In this document: piece after piece, positions 50,151 through 62,555 of the stretch
How positions within the stretch are numbered: position 1 is the stretch's first letter
Layout: each line of letters opens with the position of its first letter
NCBI GenBank assembly: GCA_026929865.2
Contig: CM049396.1
Location: 24,509,001-24,573,000, forward strand
Source of the DNA: Hyperoplus lanceolatus
Taxonomy: Eukaryota; Chordata; Actinopteri; Uranoscopiformes; Ammodytidae
Reading direction: 5' to 3'
DNA: 64,000 bases
Notes under the pieces: model-generated
What the model saw: only the letters and a program-made list of their open reading frames with translations
Databases searched by the model: none
What the model was told of the DNA's origin: nothing
Translations under genes and position numbers: made by a program

Positions 50151-51107
50151 TTGTGTACCTTATTGTAAAGTGTTACCAAACTATCTAAATGTATTGGGCT
50201 TGAGAGACTTTCATATGTAGCCCAGGGCAAGCTGGAGGAATTTGCTGAGCTCTGGGAGCCATGCATGGCTCTCATGACCGATGAGAACATGAGATGAATC
50301 ATCATAATTTTATTTTTTTTTTTCTCTCTGGGTTTTATTGTTTTGTATATCTTGGTTTGTGTCCTTGTGTGATGGTGCAAATGTTTGTTTGTGTGTTTTG
50401 GGGGAAACATTTATAAAACAATAAACATATTGTGAAAAAAAAGTATGGTGACAAATTAAAAGATGAAAGGGATAGGCTTTAAATAAGGTAAACAGTTTAA
50501 CTTGTTAAACTAAATTAAGATGATAGGTAGGTTTTAGAGGCAAAACTTATGCTGCAGCGATTATTCCAATACTGTTAGTCATTTTCCATTTTAAATACAA
50601 ACTGCATTGTGCTTTGAGGTGTGATTTTGAATGTGTATACTGTCCTTATTGCCGTTTTGTTTTTCAAATGGTGAGTCTGGATCCCACTGTGGGAGGATCC
50701 GAGCACAGAAACAGACCGATTCAGTCCTGTGATGTCTTCTATACTAAATTACCCAATCACACATTATTGCATGCAATAATAAATCATCCTTCAACAAACA
50801 CAATAGAACTACAATGAAATGAGCAAAGAGAGCCTCTCTCCCTGTTAAATGCCTCCTCCACACCCATTGGCCAATTCCCGTCAACCACCCGGTAACTGTT
50901 ACCATGACCACTGGGAGCGTTATGAGATTACTGCTTCCTTAATGGGGGTCAAGGTTCACAGCAGAGATGAACTACAGCAGAGCCAGCTGTGTGTAAATGT
51001 TGATCCATAACCTAAAGAGTGGTCGGATGGATACAGCATATCTGAGGCTGCTGGGTAGATTGCAGGGCAGTGTGTGTTGTCTCAATCAGTTTACTTACTT
51101 ATTCCAT

Positions 51108-51352
51108 AGTAGCTACAAGGAACTTTTAAATATTCCTGAAACAAGTCTCGTATTTCCTCTGAGGATCATAAATTATTACATGTAACAGCAAACGCGACCA
51201 TTAGTGCAAAGAATGCTATTTCTATATTGTTTTTATTAATGCCTTTGTCCAGGTACGATCACCCAGGACAGACAGCTGGCCTAAAAACACTACTGCTTTT
51301 GTCCAAAGGGGGTGCAAGGATGAATAAAAACTGAAAGTTCCTTGTAGCCACT
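51108..51352. mobile_element. Small MITE, copy 1
   Basis: gtagctacaaggaactttt at the left and the inverse gaaagttccttgtagccac at the right form the terminal inverted repeat. The interior (cctctgaggatcataa, gtaacagcaaacg, aatgcctttgtcc) is shared with 55643-55850. Confidence 0.75.
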
Positions 51353-53823
51353 TTTAATTTAAAGAAATAATATATCCTAAAAAATCGAATCACTTTTATT
51401 TGCACTTTAAAATAATGTAGATAATATACTACCAAAAATACTTGTGGAAACAGTGTACCAATAATGCATCAAAGGGTACACACAATATGTGGCCTGATGT
51501 AAGGCCTCACCGTAGCTTTGCACACATATTTGGTGAATATGAGGTACTGTATAAGGACTCACAAGGGGAATCAGAACATGTATCGTACACACATTCATTA
51601 GTAGCCAACAAAAGATGAAGTCAATGAATCATCATACTCAAATTCAGGTGATCAGAACATTATGAATTAATTCACAATTTATACTGATGAAAATAATGTA
51701 ATGTGCTCTAGCGCAGTTTCCTTGCCGCTGCTTTGATTTTTAATGTGTGTGACAGAGCGGCTCCGTTAGATTGCAGGCAGCCGCAGACACACACTCCCTC
51801 AAACACACACATTTAATACTTTCCCCTGCCCTCTTCCCGTTTGTCTCACTGAGTTAATACACCGCCATTCACAATATGATACTCATCAGCATATATGGGT
51901 CATGATATGATATATCAGCCATATGTAGCAATATTCCACATAGTTCACTGAAAAAGCAAAAACAGAGCCTTAAAAGAAGTTGCCATGTATCGATCTCAGT
52001 GGTCCTAATACATCACATTGCAGTATTATTCTGTGGACAAATTCAAAGTCAAAACAATTGAATTTAAGTTATAAAATCTAACTTAAAAAACCAACAATTT
52101 GAGGCTACTAGCTATATCGTGGTATCCACTGGAGCAGATTGTGTAGTTTACACCACTTAATTCATTTCAAAATAGTATATGCATCGATTTTTTTAGCACA
52201 GCCCTGTGTCACAGTGATGTTACAGCGGCAGTGCACTCATGTCCTTTAAGGCACCGCCTCACCGATTCAGACATCTTATTGCTCTGCACTGCGCTGCTTT
52301 GGATCCTGAGCAACACACACGCCAAGTGTGAAGGCCACCGGAATAACAGTTGGTGAGATATTGGAAGGACAGACAGACATACAGAGATGTCTCCCTTTAT
52401 AGAAGTGTATATGATGATGATTTAATTCACCCCGGGGCTTTTGGGTAAATCCCCAAAAGCTTAATGGGAACTGTTGTTACAAATCCTAGGCATGTTTAAA
52501 TCTATTAATAATAATGACACTTTTCTTTTGTCTGTTTTCGTGTTTGTTTTGATATTACCAAGTCTCAGAATGTCATATGATAGGATCAGAATTTTCTTTA
52601 TTGAGTGATTTATGAAAAATTGAAAAAATGAAAAATAAGAGTTGATCAGTATGCAGGCAAGCCATTACCTGCGGACAATGCTGTGATCCATTGAATTTTT
52701 GAACTCATAACGGCATAATGGCACATAGTAGCATGTAGTAATAATACTAATAATATTGTATGTATAAAGTGCTTCTCTATAAACTCAAATACACTGTATT
52801 GTGTACTTCTTTTTTTTCTTCTTTTTTTCACCTGTGGGCCATTACTCTTCGACTGTGTTTTATTTTCCTGAAAATATTGTTCCACTTCAGGTGTGCATGT
52901 TGAGAAACATCTGTTGTAGCGTAACGCTCTGTTACTGCCGCCACTCCAGGGAGAAGATGGCAGAGAGAGAAAGAGAGAGTAAATAAATGATGGGGGATGA
53001 GGAAAGGAGCAATGAATGTAATACTGGCCCATAACACAACCTTTATGAAAGGAAAAACTACATTATGAAAAATTAAATGTTTCTGCACGTAGAAACAAGC
53101 AGAATGTTTCATCAGAACTTGATCTTTTGAGCATTTCTGAAAGTCTACAAGAGCCATATCATTAGACGACTATTGTGATGAGAGAAATACATAGAGTGTG
53201 ATGATATAGAATATTGTATTTCTTTGTATGTCTACTGAACTCAAATGAAATGTATTCCTCAAATGCGTATTCCCAGCCACTCAGACAAGCTACACCTATC
53301 CTTTTGTCTTACACTCACCCCCCTGCTATGTTCAAAAGACTGTCTCAGAGCCTCTCCCTCACATGACTGCCCAATTGAAACACACGGTATTCTTGTTATG
53401 GTGAACTGACTTGTATAAAGTATGTTACTTGCGGTCTGAGCGTTGCCATTCTGTTCAGGAAGCAAACGTGCTGCCTGAATTGGAATGTTCTAAAGGATCC
53501 AAGAATATGAAGCCTCTATGTTTGATTAAATACCATTATGATCTCATTTCTCATAACATTATGAAAAGTGAATTTAAAAGTTTTTGAATAAACAGTTTTA
53601 TATATTAGTACATATATCAAGGGTTAGCTGTATTAGATCTTTCACATCATCTGATGACATCATTCTTCTTCTTCTGGCTTCAGGAAATTGAAAATATATC
53701 CGTCAAAATGAACAGAGTGAAAGCAGGCAGCGGTACAGTGTGTCAAAGTGCCTGGTCTGAGTGGAGGACCACCAATCGCTACAGCAGCCTTCTGGGAGCT
53801 AGACAAACTGAGATAACACTGCG

Positions 53824-53824
<1 letters not shown>

Positions 53825-53884
<60 letters not shown>

Positions 53885-53921
53885 GTGCGTGTGTGTGTTG
53901 GCAAAGATGTGCGCCTCAGTG

Positions 53922-53967
<46 letters not shown>
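53825..53967 (+). repeat. Two (GT)n microsatellites
   Basis: (GT)n at 53825-53883 and 53926-53967, separated by gtgcgtgt...tgtgcgcctcagtgcat. A minus-strand cadps transcript would carry CA repeats, possible hnRNP L binding sites (known for CA-rich RNA). Confidence 0.97.
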
Positions 53968-53970
<3 letters not shown>

Positions 53971-55642
53971 ATGCATTGCGTGTGTGTGTGTGTGTATGTG
54001 TGTACCATGCTTCTCAGTGGGTGCTATCTGTCTACCACCAATCTTGCTCCAGCCAGGTCCAGGCTTGCATGTAGCTGAATACCACAACCTGAAAGCCCCA
54101 GAGGCAGCATATTCACTTTGACTGTGGACGTTCCGAAAAAGGATTAGTAAATGAAAGCACCGCATGAGCTACCACTCTGAGGACAGGGTCAAGTGCCTTG
54201 CTTAACGGAGCTCTAAAAACACTTGTTGATGCTCAGCCTTTTCTGCGTCCACTGGCTAATCAGTCACTGTTTGAGAATGATGTGACACAGCTAGCTTCAA
54301 TGTGCTACGCTTTAATCTGCTCAAAAAGGAACTTGTAATATCAAAGGTCAACAAGGTCACACTGGTTGCTGGACACTATCATGACGCATGCTCACACATA
54401 CACATGTAGTCCACCTTCCCTGACCATTTCATCTGCATGTACATCTTTACATTTTCAGCCCTGTTTGTTAGTGAATCAGTTATTGTTTACAAGAAGGAAG
54501 GGGAAGAGAAAAAGTTTATAAAAATAAATATAAATCATGTAGCCTCCGTGTATAATCTATACAATATTTTTCAGGAAATATTACAACAAGTGGTCAGTCA
54601 TTGTCCAGAGTCATATAGCCTACTGTCTCAGAATTGAGTCGAATTATGCTGAATAATTCCATGTGATATTTTCACCTATTTCAGATTGGCCCTTGCTTTG
54701 CCAATACGTCAAACGTTCCAGTTATTGTTGTATTGGGGAACAGGCAAAATGAAACTATATAAATATGTGGCGCAAGATTATACAGTATATGTTTATTTAA
54801 TGGTTAATAGTTTGTCTAGTTACTTAATCAAATCACAATGTACAATGTTAATATACAATGACCTACATATTAGGAATCAAATGAAGTCTGAGCACATACA
54901 CACACACACACACACTGGTGCTGTCACAGACATACTGTAAATCTTGACATTAACCCATATTCCCCCCTGCAGGAACACACTTGAGCTCTGTGGAGATTAC
55001 ATAACATCAAATGGACGGGTAATCCCAGATTACACATTGCAACAAAGCAGCGTTTAAAAAAGTGTTCACCCGCACGAGAGCTGCTATTCACACATCAGGC
55101 TTTCACATTAATACAGACAGACACACACACACACAGGAGTTTTCCTTATCCAAATCCAGGGTCTCGTAAGGCACATCCCATCTGATTGATCCATTTAGAG
55201 TACAAGAATGGGATTACATTTGGGGAAAGAGGCTTCAGTCTGAGCAGACACGGATGTGATCGGCCTACAAAATGTCTAATCTAGGCGAAGATTGCCTCGA
55301 AATACATTCTACAGTATTTGGTTTTGTGAATACAGATTCCCCAATATTTTAAAATGAGTTTGAAACTATGAAATAGTTATTAAGTTAAATAGGCTATATA
55401 GAAAATAACTATATTGTCAGTCATGTAGTTTACATGATCAAAAATGCCCATTTCCACAACAAAATGATCAAATTAAACAACAGTCATACTAATCACTCTT
55501 GCTTTATTGTATTATTTTAGAGAAAATCTGCTCTCACTCTGTAATTAATTTCAGTCAGTTTTACATTGCAGTTTCTAGGTACGACTGTCATTCAAACACA
55601 ATTCTTTGTGCACAGATGTTTTATATTGAAGGGTTCTTACTG

Positions 55643-55850
55643 GCTCAAAAGGAACTTTTAGATATTTCTGAAACAGTCTAATTTTTCCTCTGATGATCAT
55701 ACATGACATGTAACAGCAAACGAGACCATCTGTTCAAAGAATGCTATTTTTATTTAGTTTTTCTTAATGCCTTTGTCATGGGTACGCTCAACCAGGAACA
55801 ACACCCGACAGCCGAGAATTAACACAAACTGAAAGTTCTTTCACTTTGAC
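55643..55850. mobile_element. Small MITE, copy 2
   Basis: Same orientation and order of blocks as 51108-51352 (aaaggaacttttagatatttctgaaac ... gtaacagcaaacg ... aatgcctttgtc ... actgaaagttctttc), more degraded at its ends. Confidence 0.7.
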
Positions 55851-56218
55851 TCAACTTACGTGTATCTGTGTCTGAGGACAGTTGCTGATTTCATTACATA
55901 ATATGATACAAATCTGAGTAACATAATATCAACAGAAGTGATTTATAGTCATGCTGAATGTAGTCTGCTGTGCTGTTCTTGATCTGATATTAACGGTGAT
56001 GGAAGGGTGAGAAGAGAGTTCTATTTGGCTGTGTCAAAGGCAATGGACTCGTGGTGCTGCTAATTGCCCTGTGGACCTGCGGACGTATCATATTAGCCTC
56101 TGAAAAGATTAGATTGGCTTGATGACTCACCCCGGCCTAATCATTCCACACTCATCGCTTTTTTTCTATAAGTGGATGTGTCAAAGGACCTCCGTACTGT
56201 GAAGCATGTGGTGTGTTT

Positions 56219-56220
<2 letters not shown>

Positions 56221-56276
<56 letters not shown>

Positions 56277-56366
56277 TACATGAACACAACAGCGCCCAAC
56301 TGGCAGGCTTTCATCAACCATTAGTGGCCTACATGCTGCCCTCCTGAATAATGCAGATGTTATTGA

Positions 56367-56431
<65 letters not shown>
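56221..56431. repeat. Facing (TG)n and (CA)n arrays
   Basis: (TG)n at 56221-56272 and (CA)n at 56370-56431, separated by 97 bp. They are reverse complements and can pair over some 50 bp. Confidence 0.95.
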
Positions 56432-56436
<5 letters not shown>

Positions 56437-56769
56437 CCTTTGATGCCATAATTCAAAAAGGTTTTCCTCTCTTAAAACTGATGCGTTTGTGTTGTCAATC
56501 TCAATGCTACTGAAAGCTATGAGAGAACTAGTTATTGTTATGGGTCTAATTCTTCATAATTCAGCTTGAGTTTGTGTATGTGTGCGTTTGGGGGGTGGGG
56601 GGGAGCACGTGCCTTGTCCCCAGAGAGACGGTCCAGTTATAAACTGGACCCTCTCTCTGTTCTGTGAGTTGTCATTTCAGTTTTGACGATTCAACCCTCC
56701 TCCAGCCCATTCAACTCCAAGTCTAAACATCATCTCCATTATCAGTAGTCCTTCTACAATCTCCAGCTC

Positions 56770-57097
56770 TCCATGTATTCCAATTCCCATACTTTATGCT
56801 CTTTAGTATGGTAGAAAAAAAGATTTAGGATGTCCCTATTCTTGTGGTCAGATTTAACATGCTCAATATACCTGGATGGATGCCTACTACATACGGTCAA
56901 GATTTTTTAGTGTCAAAATCAGCATGCTATTTGGAGCGATTCTGACCCACAATCCAGTGCGCACCGGAAGTGACGTCACATCGAACGGAGCCTCCGTATG
57001 AAAACAATTCCTACTGCATGCTAACTAGATTCTTTCTATGATCAGCTATAGTTATTAGGAATAGAAAAATAATGAGCATGCAATTTGGAACGCAGGG
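56770..57097 (-). mobile_element. Harbinger-like MITE, copy 1 (inverted relative to 59274-59685)
   Basis: Carries ttggaacgcaggg at the right end, a degenerate ccaattcccatac at the left, and the shared core gattctgacccacaatccag, cggaagtgacgtcac and agatttaggatgtccc. It is the reverse complement of the copy at 59274, more diverged. Confidence 0.75.
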
Positions 57098-57817
57098 TTT
57101 GTCTCCTTTTTTCCCCACTACCAGTGTCCAGACTCCATCAGGGGGGGTTATTCTGCTTCAACCCATGGATTCTCTATACCCCCTCTGTCATGATGTGAAC
57201 ATGGAAACTAATGAGCCTGAACTTTACCGGCTGCAATATGAAAGTCCTAAGGGAGTTGATTTCAATCCAATATTATAATCAGCTTTCATTTTGAAATGGG
57301 CCTTTCAGCACAATGAGACGCTTGTCAATGTAAGTATATTTTGATGCTAATGCTTTGCTAATATATTGTACTTTAAATTCAGTAAAACTTTGAATTACAT
57401 CCATATTGGATAATTCCGCATATCATGATTTACATGTTGAGAATGAAAAAATACATAAAATACAGAGGAAAGAAAGAAAACAAAAGCAAAGAACAATTTG
57501 AAAAACAACTCCAATGTACAACCCCTTTATTGATTTCAATGAGACTACTGTTTAATCACAATAAAACAAACAACAACAAAAAGTTAAACTTGGCCCAACT
57601 TTCAGCCAAGCATTTGTACTCCTGCTACATGAATTTTTGATATGATATGATATGTTTGCACTTTGGAACAACAGTATCAGGGAAGTTGCTTTAAGTGTGA
57701 AAAGTAGCAACGTTTGACATTAGTGTTAAACTCTTATATACAGTCTATATGGTTCGTCCATAATTAAAGGTGGAGTCAGCGATTCTTGAGTATGCCTGTT
57801 GTCAAAAACACTTGTCA

Positions 57818-58000
57818 TTGGGGTCGCCCTTAGCTCAGTTGGTAGGGCGTCCCCCCCATGGGCCTTTGGCCAGCAGCGGACCCGGGTTCGATTCCAGCCC
57901 GCGGTCGTTCTCTGCATGTCACTCCCCTCTCTGCCCCATTTCAACTCTGTCTCTACACTATCAATAAAAGCATAAAAATGCCCAACAATATATTTAAAAA
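57818..58000 (+). mobile_element. tRNA-derived SINE with target duplication
   Basis: Box A ttagctcagttggtaggg and box B gggttcgattcc are well conserved. Then comes tctgcatgtcactcccctct, and tcaataaaagcataaaaatg plus an A-run. A 14-bp target duplication (aaaaacacttgtca / aaaacactttgtca) is at 57804-57817 and 58001-58014. The tRNA part resembles Ala/Val-type tRNAs but the insertion in the anticodon arm region excludes a functional tRNA. Inserted in an older MITE-like repeat. Confidence 0.9.
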
Positions 58001-58082
58001 AAAACACTTTGTCAGAATCAGTGAATATATATCCTAGTACATAGTAGCAAAAGATAAACATAGGTTAAGTACATATTATTTT

Positions 58083-58462
58083 AAAGGGCGAGTCATCAAT
58101 TTTGGAGAACTGTTGTTGTCAAAATCATTGTTTGTCCAAATTAGTGAATGTCTCCTCCACCATCAGCTACCTGTATGGACTGTGTGTGAGCTAAGAAAAA
58201 AAGCTGTTGTTAATACTGAGCCTAGGCTCTGTAAACTGCATGTAAACAAAGGGTACTGTATGTAAACAAAGGGAGTCCACCATAGTAAGATGCCCATTTA
58301 CAGAACCTAGGCTGTGTATTACAGTAACACTGGATTTCTTTTCAGAGCCTACACATTATGTACAGGTAGCAGATCATGAGGAGATAGATATTCACTGATT
58401 TTGACAATAACTGATTTTGAAAAAAAGCATTCTCCAGAACCGCTGAATCCACCTGTTAGTAT
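58083..58462. mobile_element. Palindromic MITE
   Basis: The left half reads gagtcatcaattttggagaa ... aaattagtgaatgtctcctc ... agctacctgta. The right half is its approximate reverse complement (tacaggtagcagatc ... attcactgattttgac ... cattctccagaaccgctga). The sequence 57766-57817 plus 58001-58035 around the SINE is another partial copy. Confidence 0.7.
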
Positions 58463-58822
58463 GGGAATTGTATACTGTACTTTATGACTTAGAGTTACCA
58501 CTGCACTTGATGTTGAAGTATATAATTTGAATGCAGTTGTTGTCACTGAAGTATAACATAGCCCTTTGCTTTTTTTGATAGACTATACTGCAAATCGGCT
58601 ATATGCTATTGAGCTTACTCAGTACCCTGCTCCTTCTTACATTAAGACAGTGACGTGAAAGGTTCTAGATGAATGTATTTTATCATACCCCCATCCCCCC
58701 TCCCCCTCCAGAGGAAGGGATATCTCATGGGGACAGTGAGGTGGATACAGTAGAACACCATGACACCTTAATAACATGTTGACACAGACAGAAAATAACA
58801 AGAGCTCTAGATATCACTATAG

Positions 58823-58825
<3 letters not shown>

Positions 58826-58903
<78 letters not shown>
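58826..58903 (+). repeat. (GT)n microsatellite
   Basis: GT array with a short gcgcgcgc interruption at 58865-58872. Confidence 0.97.
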
Positions 58904-58907
<4 letters not shown>

Positions 58908-59273
58908 GAGATGGCAGAGAGATTTCAGCTAAAATTAAAATTAAGTAAAGATAAATGAGTATAAATGAGTATCACTAACGCTATAGCATATGGACGGAGT
59001 TCATATTGTATTTTAAAGAATGTTAACATGAAATACTGATAGTAGGCAATACTTTTTCATTTAATATGACTTCATAGCCTACATTCATTGTGTCTCGCCT
59101 GAAATTGCTATCTGATGACTGGCCGTGAAAAGGGTGGTACCACCACTTTTTCTAACATATCACATGTATTTAAAGCTTACAGATACATTCCCTGTTGTGC
59201 TGTGACAACTGACTTTATGTTTTTTTCAATTTGGGAGATAAAAAGCAAGATCAGTCGTTTAGGTTAACTCTAA

Positions 59274-59685
59274 CCCTGCGTTCCAAATCGCATACTCTTT
59301 CTTTTTTCTATTCTACATACTGCATCTGATCATAAAAATAATCTAGTTAGGATGCAGTAGGCATACATTTGGGACATACTTTTACTTATTTATTTCATAA
59401 TAACATTGCGCCTTGATCTTGCCTCTTGCTTTTACATCTGTCACATCCCCATTTGTTTTCATATTGAGGCTCCGTCAATGTGACGTCACTTCCGGTGTGC
59501 ACTGGATTGTGGGTCAGAATCGCCCAAATAGCATGCTGTTTTCAACACTAAAAATCTCGTACGGATATAATAGACATCCAGGTATTTCTAACCATACTAC
59601 ATCTGGCCACAATAATTGGGACATCCTAAATCTTTTTTTTACTACAATACTAAATAGTAGACAGTATGGGTATTGGAACGCAGGG
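59274..59685 (+). mobile_element. Harbinger-like MITE, copy 2, 412 bp
   Basis: Terminal inverted repeats ccctgcgttccaa and ttggaacgcaggg, flanked by TAA at 59271-59273 and 59686-59688 (a TWA-type 3-bp duplication). No coding capacity. The core matches 56770-57097 in the opposite orientation. Confidence 0.85.
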
Positions 59686-61010
59686 TAAATGTACCACTGT
59701 AACCAGTCCACTCCATCCACAAACAGAAAGGACCCCACACACCTCAGAGAAGGTAAAAGTCCACACTAGTGATCCAGTGTCGTGAGATTTGTTTCACTTG
59801 TCCCGTGTTTGTTGGGTGGCACATTTTATCAGTGAATAATTAAGGGAGATGCTACCATTTTGTAATTATGGCATGGTACAATATTGCTAACCATAAACCA
59901 TAATGAACCACGATGTTATATTAATGTTTTGTTTTGTTCTCTTAACTCAGTACTATCCTCTGCCCCGGATGCTAGCAGTGCAAGGCAGTGCAGATGTGCC
60001 AATGCATAAACTTGCGTTCTCTTCTCCCATGGTGTATAAGGTTCGTCAGGACTCTTCTATGTGACTTTTATCTCCACTCTGTAACAGACTTGAAATGCAG
60101 CCAAGAACAATATCTTTGATTAAAACGTTTTTTTATTTATTCTATAAACGGTACACAGAATGACTGAAAAACCGTTCCATCCAACGTGAGGCCATTTGAT
60201 GCAAATTAGTTCATTTTATGCATAGTGACACTTTCAGGGCCATGCTCTACTACGGTATACTGTTAGAGACCACTAGGTGTATGCGGATGCCCAGTTGAGA
60301 CACAGTGATGCAACAAGTCACAAAGGTCTATATTTTAAATGGATTTTTTTTAAAGCCACTGGTGAATGTTGTGGAGGAGCTATCTCATGTGCAAAAGATA
60401 GATGGATTGTTGTAATGAAAACTGGGCTTGAGACTAGCTGGAGGGGAGGCAAATTGCATATGCAACAGCTACTACAATGGGTGGGAACAACATGAATACA
60501 CATGTTCACTCCCTCTCTCATCATCCTTTAGCCTTTTCCTGTTGTGCCAACCCTGTCTGTCTTTAGTTTGGATTAACATATGTCATTGTCTTTTAATACA
60601 ATCTAACCCTTTCTGGCACAGTTTAGCTTCATCATCATCGGGATGTTTGGTGGAGGGAGAAGACAATGTGTTATTAAAAAAGTCGACATTTGCTTATTTG
60701 CAGACTGCACTTCATCCACCACCTGTAGTCAATATGACTCTACTACTCGAGGTTTAAAGGGTTAGATCATAATTTGAAATGCTAAAATGTATATGTGAAA
60801 GAAATGAGTCAAGGTTGAGTAAACGGAGTTATATTCCCGAATATTCGACCAAACGAAATCCAGCGACATGATGATACGACTATATGGTATGGAAGCAACA
60901 GTTGGTGCTGCCGTGTAGCTTAGTGATGCCTTCTAGGAGGGAAGGAGTGATGAAACACAGTTTACATGTATATCTCTGGGTGTTTATTAACCTTTTCACT
61001 CGGATCTTAC

Positions 61011-61370
61011 CTTCTGTTGCCTCCGGGCCATGTCCGTAGGTTGCTTCGCGTTGAAGGGATAGGCGATGCAGCGCATCACAAACACATAGAGCTGGAGTCT
61101 TTTCTTCTTTTCTTCCTCCTCTCGCTGCATCTTCTCCAGGTCTTCTTTCTCCTTGTCGCTGCCGACCGACGGGCTGGGGCTGGAGGGTCGGCCGCCACCC
61201 CCGGCACCACCACCGGCCCGAGCCTGGAGCCCTCCGCCGCCCGGGCCGTCGGCGGCTCGGCCCGGGGACAGCCGCGCTCCTCCTCCGGCGCTCTTCGGGG
61301 CCGCCACCTCTTTGCACTCCACCTCCAAAACCTCATCCCCTTCCTCCTCGCTGGAAGACGGGTCCAACAT
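61011..61370 (-). CDS. cadps: cadps coding exon 1 (120 codons, start of protein)
   Basis: Starts [14 protein letters not shown], the invariant beginning of vertebrate CADPS. Then a Gly/Ala-rich low-complexity linker (about residues 27-62), RPSSPSPSV, a charged [18 protein letters not shown] stretch (73-91), and the conserved [19 protein letters not shown] - TDMARRQQK (92-120). Donor gtaaga follows. CAPS is a peripheral plasma-membrane and vesicle protein that promotes SNARE assembly in neuroendocrine secretion. YVFVMRC (Met) favours CADPS over CADPS2. The exon is far richer in G+C than its surroundings, in keeping with a CpG-rich 5' end. Confidence 0.96.
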
Positions 61371-61900
61371 GCTGCCGCGGCTCGGATGGAGACTGGATCC
61401 GATGCCAATGTAAAAATGTGCGAAAAGTAGAAAGGAAGAAGAAAAAAACAAACAGGTGTCGATCAGTTTCAATATCAGCAGCCACAGATGGAGAGCTCCA
61501 CCGCCGCACAACCTGAGAGCGCTGCACACTGTTGCTTTCCAGGAGAGAGAAAAAAAAGAGAAAAAAAAACTGCCGTCAGACGGATCGATCTCAGGAAGAA
61601 CAATAAAAGTCTTGGAGAGTCGAGTTGATGGCGTGATTGTAGAGCCAGGCAGTGGCACACACACACACATACACACACAGCAGGGATTTGTGATGAGAGC
61701 AGATATCACGGGGGAGGGGTCTCACAGGGAGAGAATAGGAGGAAACGTTGATGTGTTGTCGCTTCTGTGCCGCCTGCAGGAGGAAGAGGCTGAGCGCTGG
61801 GAGCTGACCGCGGTGCTGAAAGCCGAGCTATACGGCCGCTCTGGGATCAGTTTGAACAGGCAGCGAGCAACGAAAGATGAACGGCCACCTGATGATCCAG
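61371..61900 (-). promoter_or_regulatory. cadps: Presumed cadps 5'UTR and promoter region
   Basis: Sequence immediately upstream of the start codon; the G+C-rich peak around exon 1 reaches into it. It includes purine tracts (61545-61570) and a (CA)n stretch at 61657-61679. The transcription start was not located and no TATA box was identified; the call rests on position and composition only. Confidence 0.4.
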
Positions 61901-61999
61901 CTGAGTCAAAGGGAGACAGGTTTGGCTTAGAAAGCCACAGACCGGAATCGCAGCGGTGTGGATTTCACAATAAAAGCTTCACTCTTGCTTTCTAAAGAG

Positions 62000-62500
62000 A
62001 TATTTATTCAAATAAATTACGACTAAATCATTTATTTGTTTGATTACAGTTTTTACCGAACGCTAAAAACACTAAAGGTGAATGCTATGGTCAAAGCATC
62101 ACAATCATTAACTTGTGTAACCATGCACTAAACAAAAGCACTAACACTACAAACACAATATAGGTTTTGCACTGTGTTTGAAAATCTGGAACAGATTTCT
62201 TGCAAAACACTACACACTGTTTTTTTTATGTAAGACACATTGTTCAAAAGGGAACTCTCCTGCAATCATTGAGAAAACAAATCCATTTAGAATGAAAACA
62301 CAACTTAACACAACACTACACACACTTCTCTATATCTTGCACACCTTTCTGTTCACACAGAACACACTGCCAATCACATTTCTAAACTCCAAAGGCTGTT
62401 GAGCAATAAGCAATCAGCAATGTCCTAAAGAAGGGTCACAGATGAGCTCCTGGTTTGTTTGGAGAATAATGGATGGTGGCAACATTGAAGAGAGAGGTGA
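62000..62500. repeat. A/C-rich repeat flanking the hAT remnant, left
   Basis: Rich in aacac and acactaca motifs (62060-62400). It may be the 5' non-coding part of the hAT element or a separate MITE. Similar sequence follows the transposase at 63478-63760. Exact ends not found. Confidence 0.4.
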
Positions 62501-62555
62501 GCAGCAAGGCAGAGATCGCTAGTTCAGGAAGTGCTTCGGGATACGGGCGCAATTT

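Larger units (their letters stand above)
47696..61010 (-). other. cadps: cadps intron 1 (13.3 kb)
   Basis: A long first intron, typical for this gene. Holds CA arrays (47900-47969, 48183-48230), an inverted minisatellite (49683-50150), two copies of a small MITE (51108, 55643), GT arrays (53825-53883, 53926-53967), facing TG/CA arrays (56221-56431), two Harbinger-like MITEs, a SINE (57818-58000), a palindromic MITE (58083-58462) and a GT array (58826-58903). No other exon supported. Confidence 0.85.

Noticed and set aside
53654-54165. Long ORFs on both strands across GT/CA arrays (also 47787-48156, 58776-58958, 44827-45207)
   Set aside because: They translate dinucleotide or tetranucleotide repeats (Cys-Val, His-Thr, Leu-Ser-Ile-Tyr) and have no gene context.
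57821-57900. tRNA gene
   Set aside because: Boxes A and B are good, but the anticodon region has a C-run and extra bases, and the sequence continues into a SINE tail with target duplication.
61456-61995. 179-aa plus-strand ORF opposite the cadps 5' end, and other frames over exon 1
   Set aside because: Open only because of the high G+C content; no domain, and the minus strand holds the real exon.
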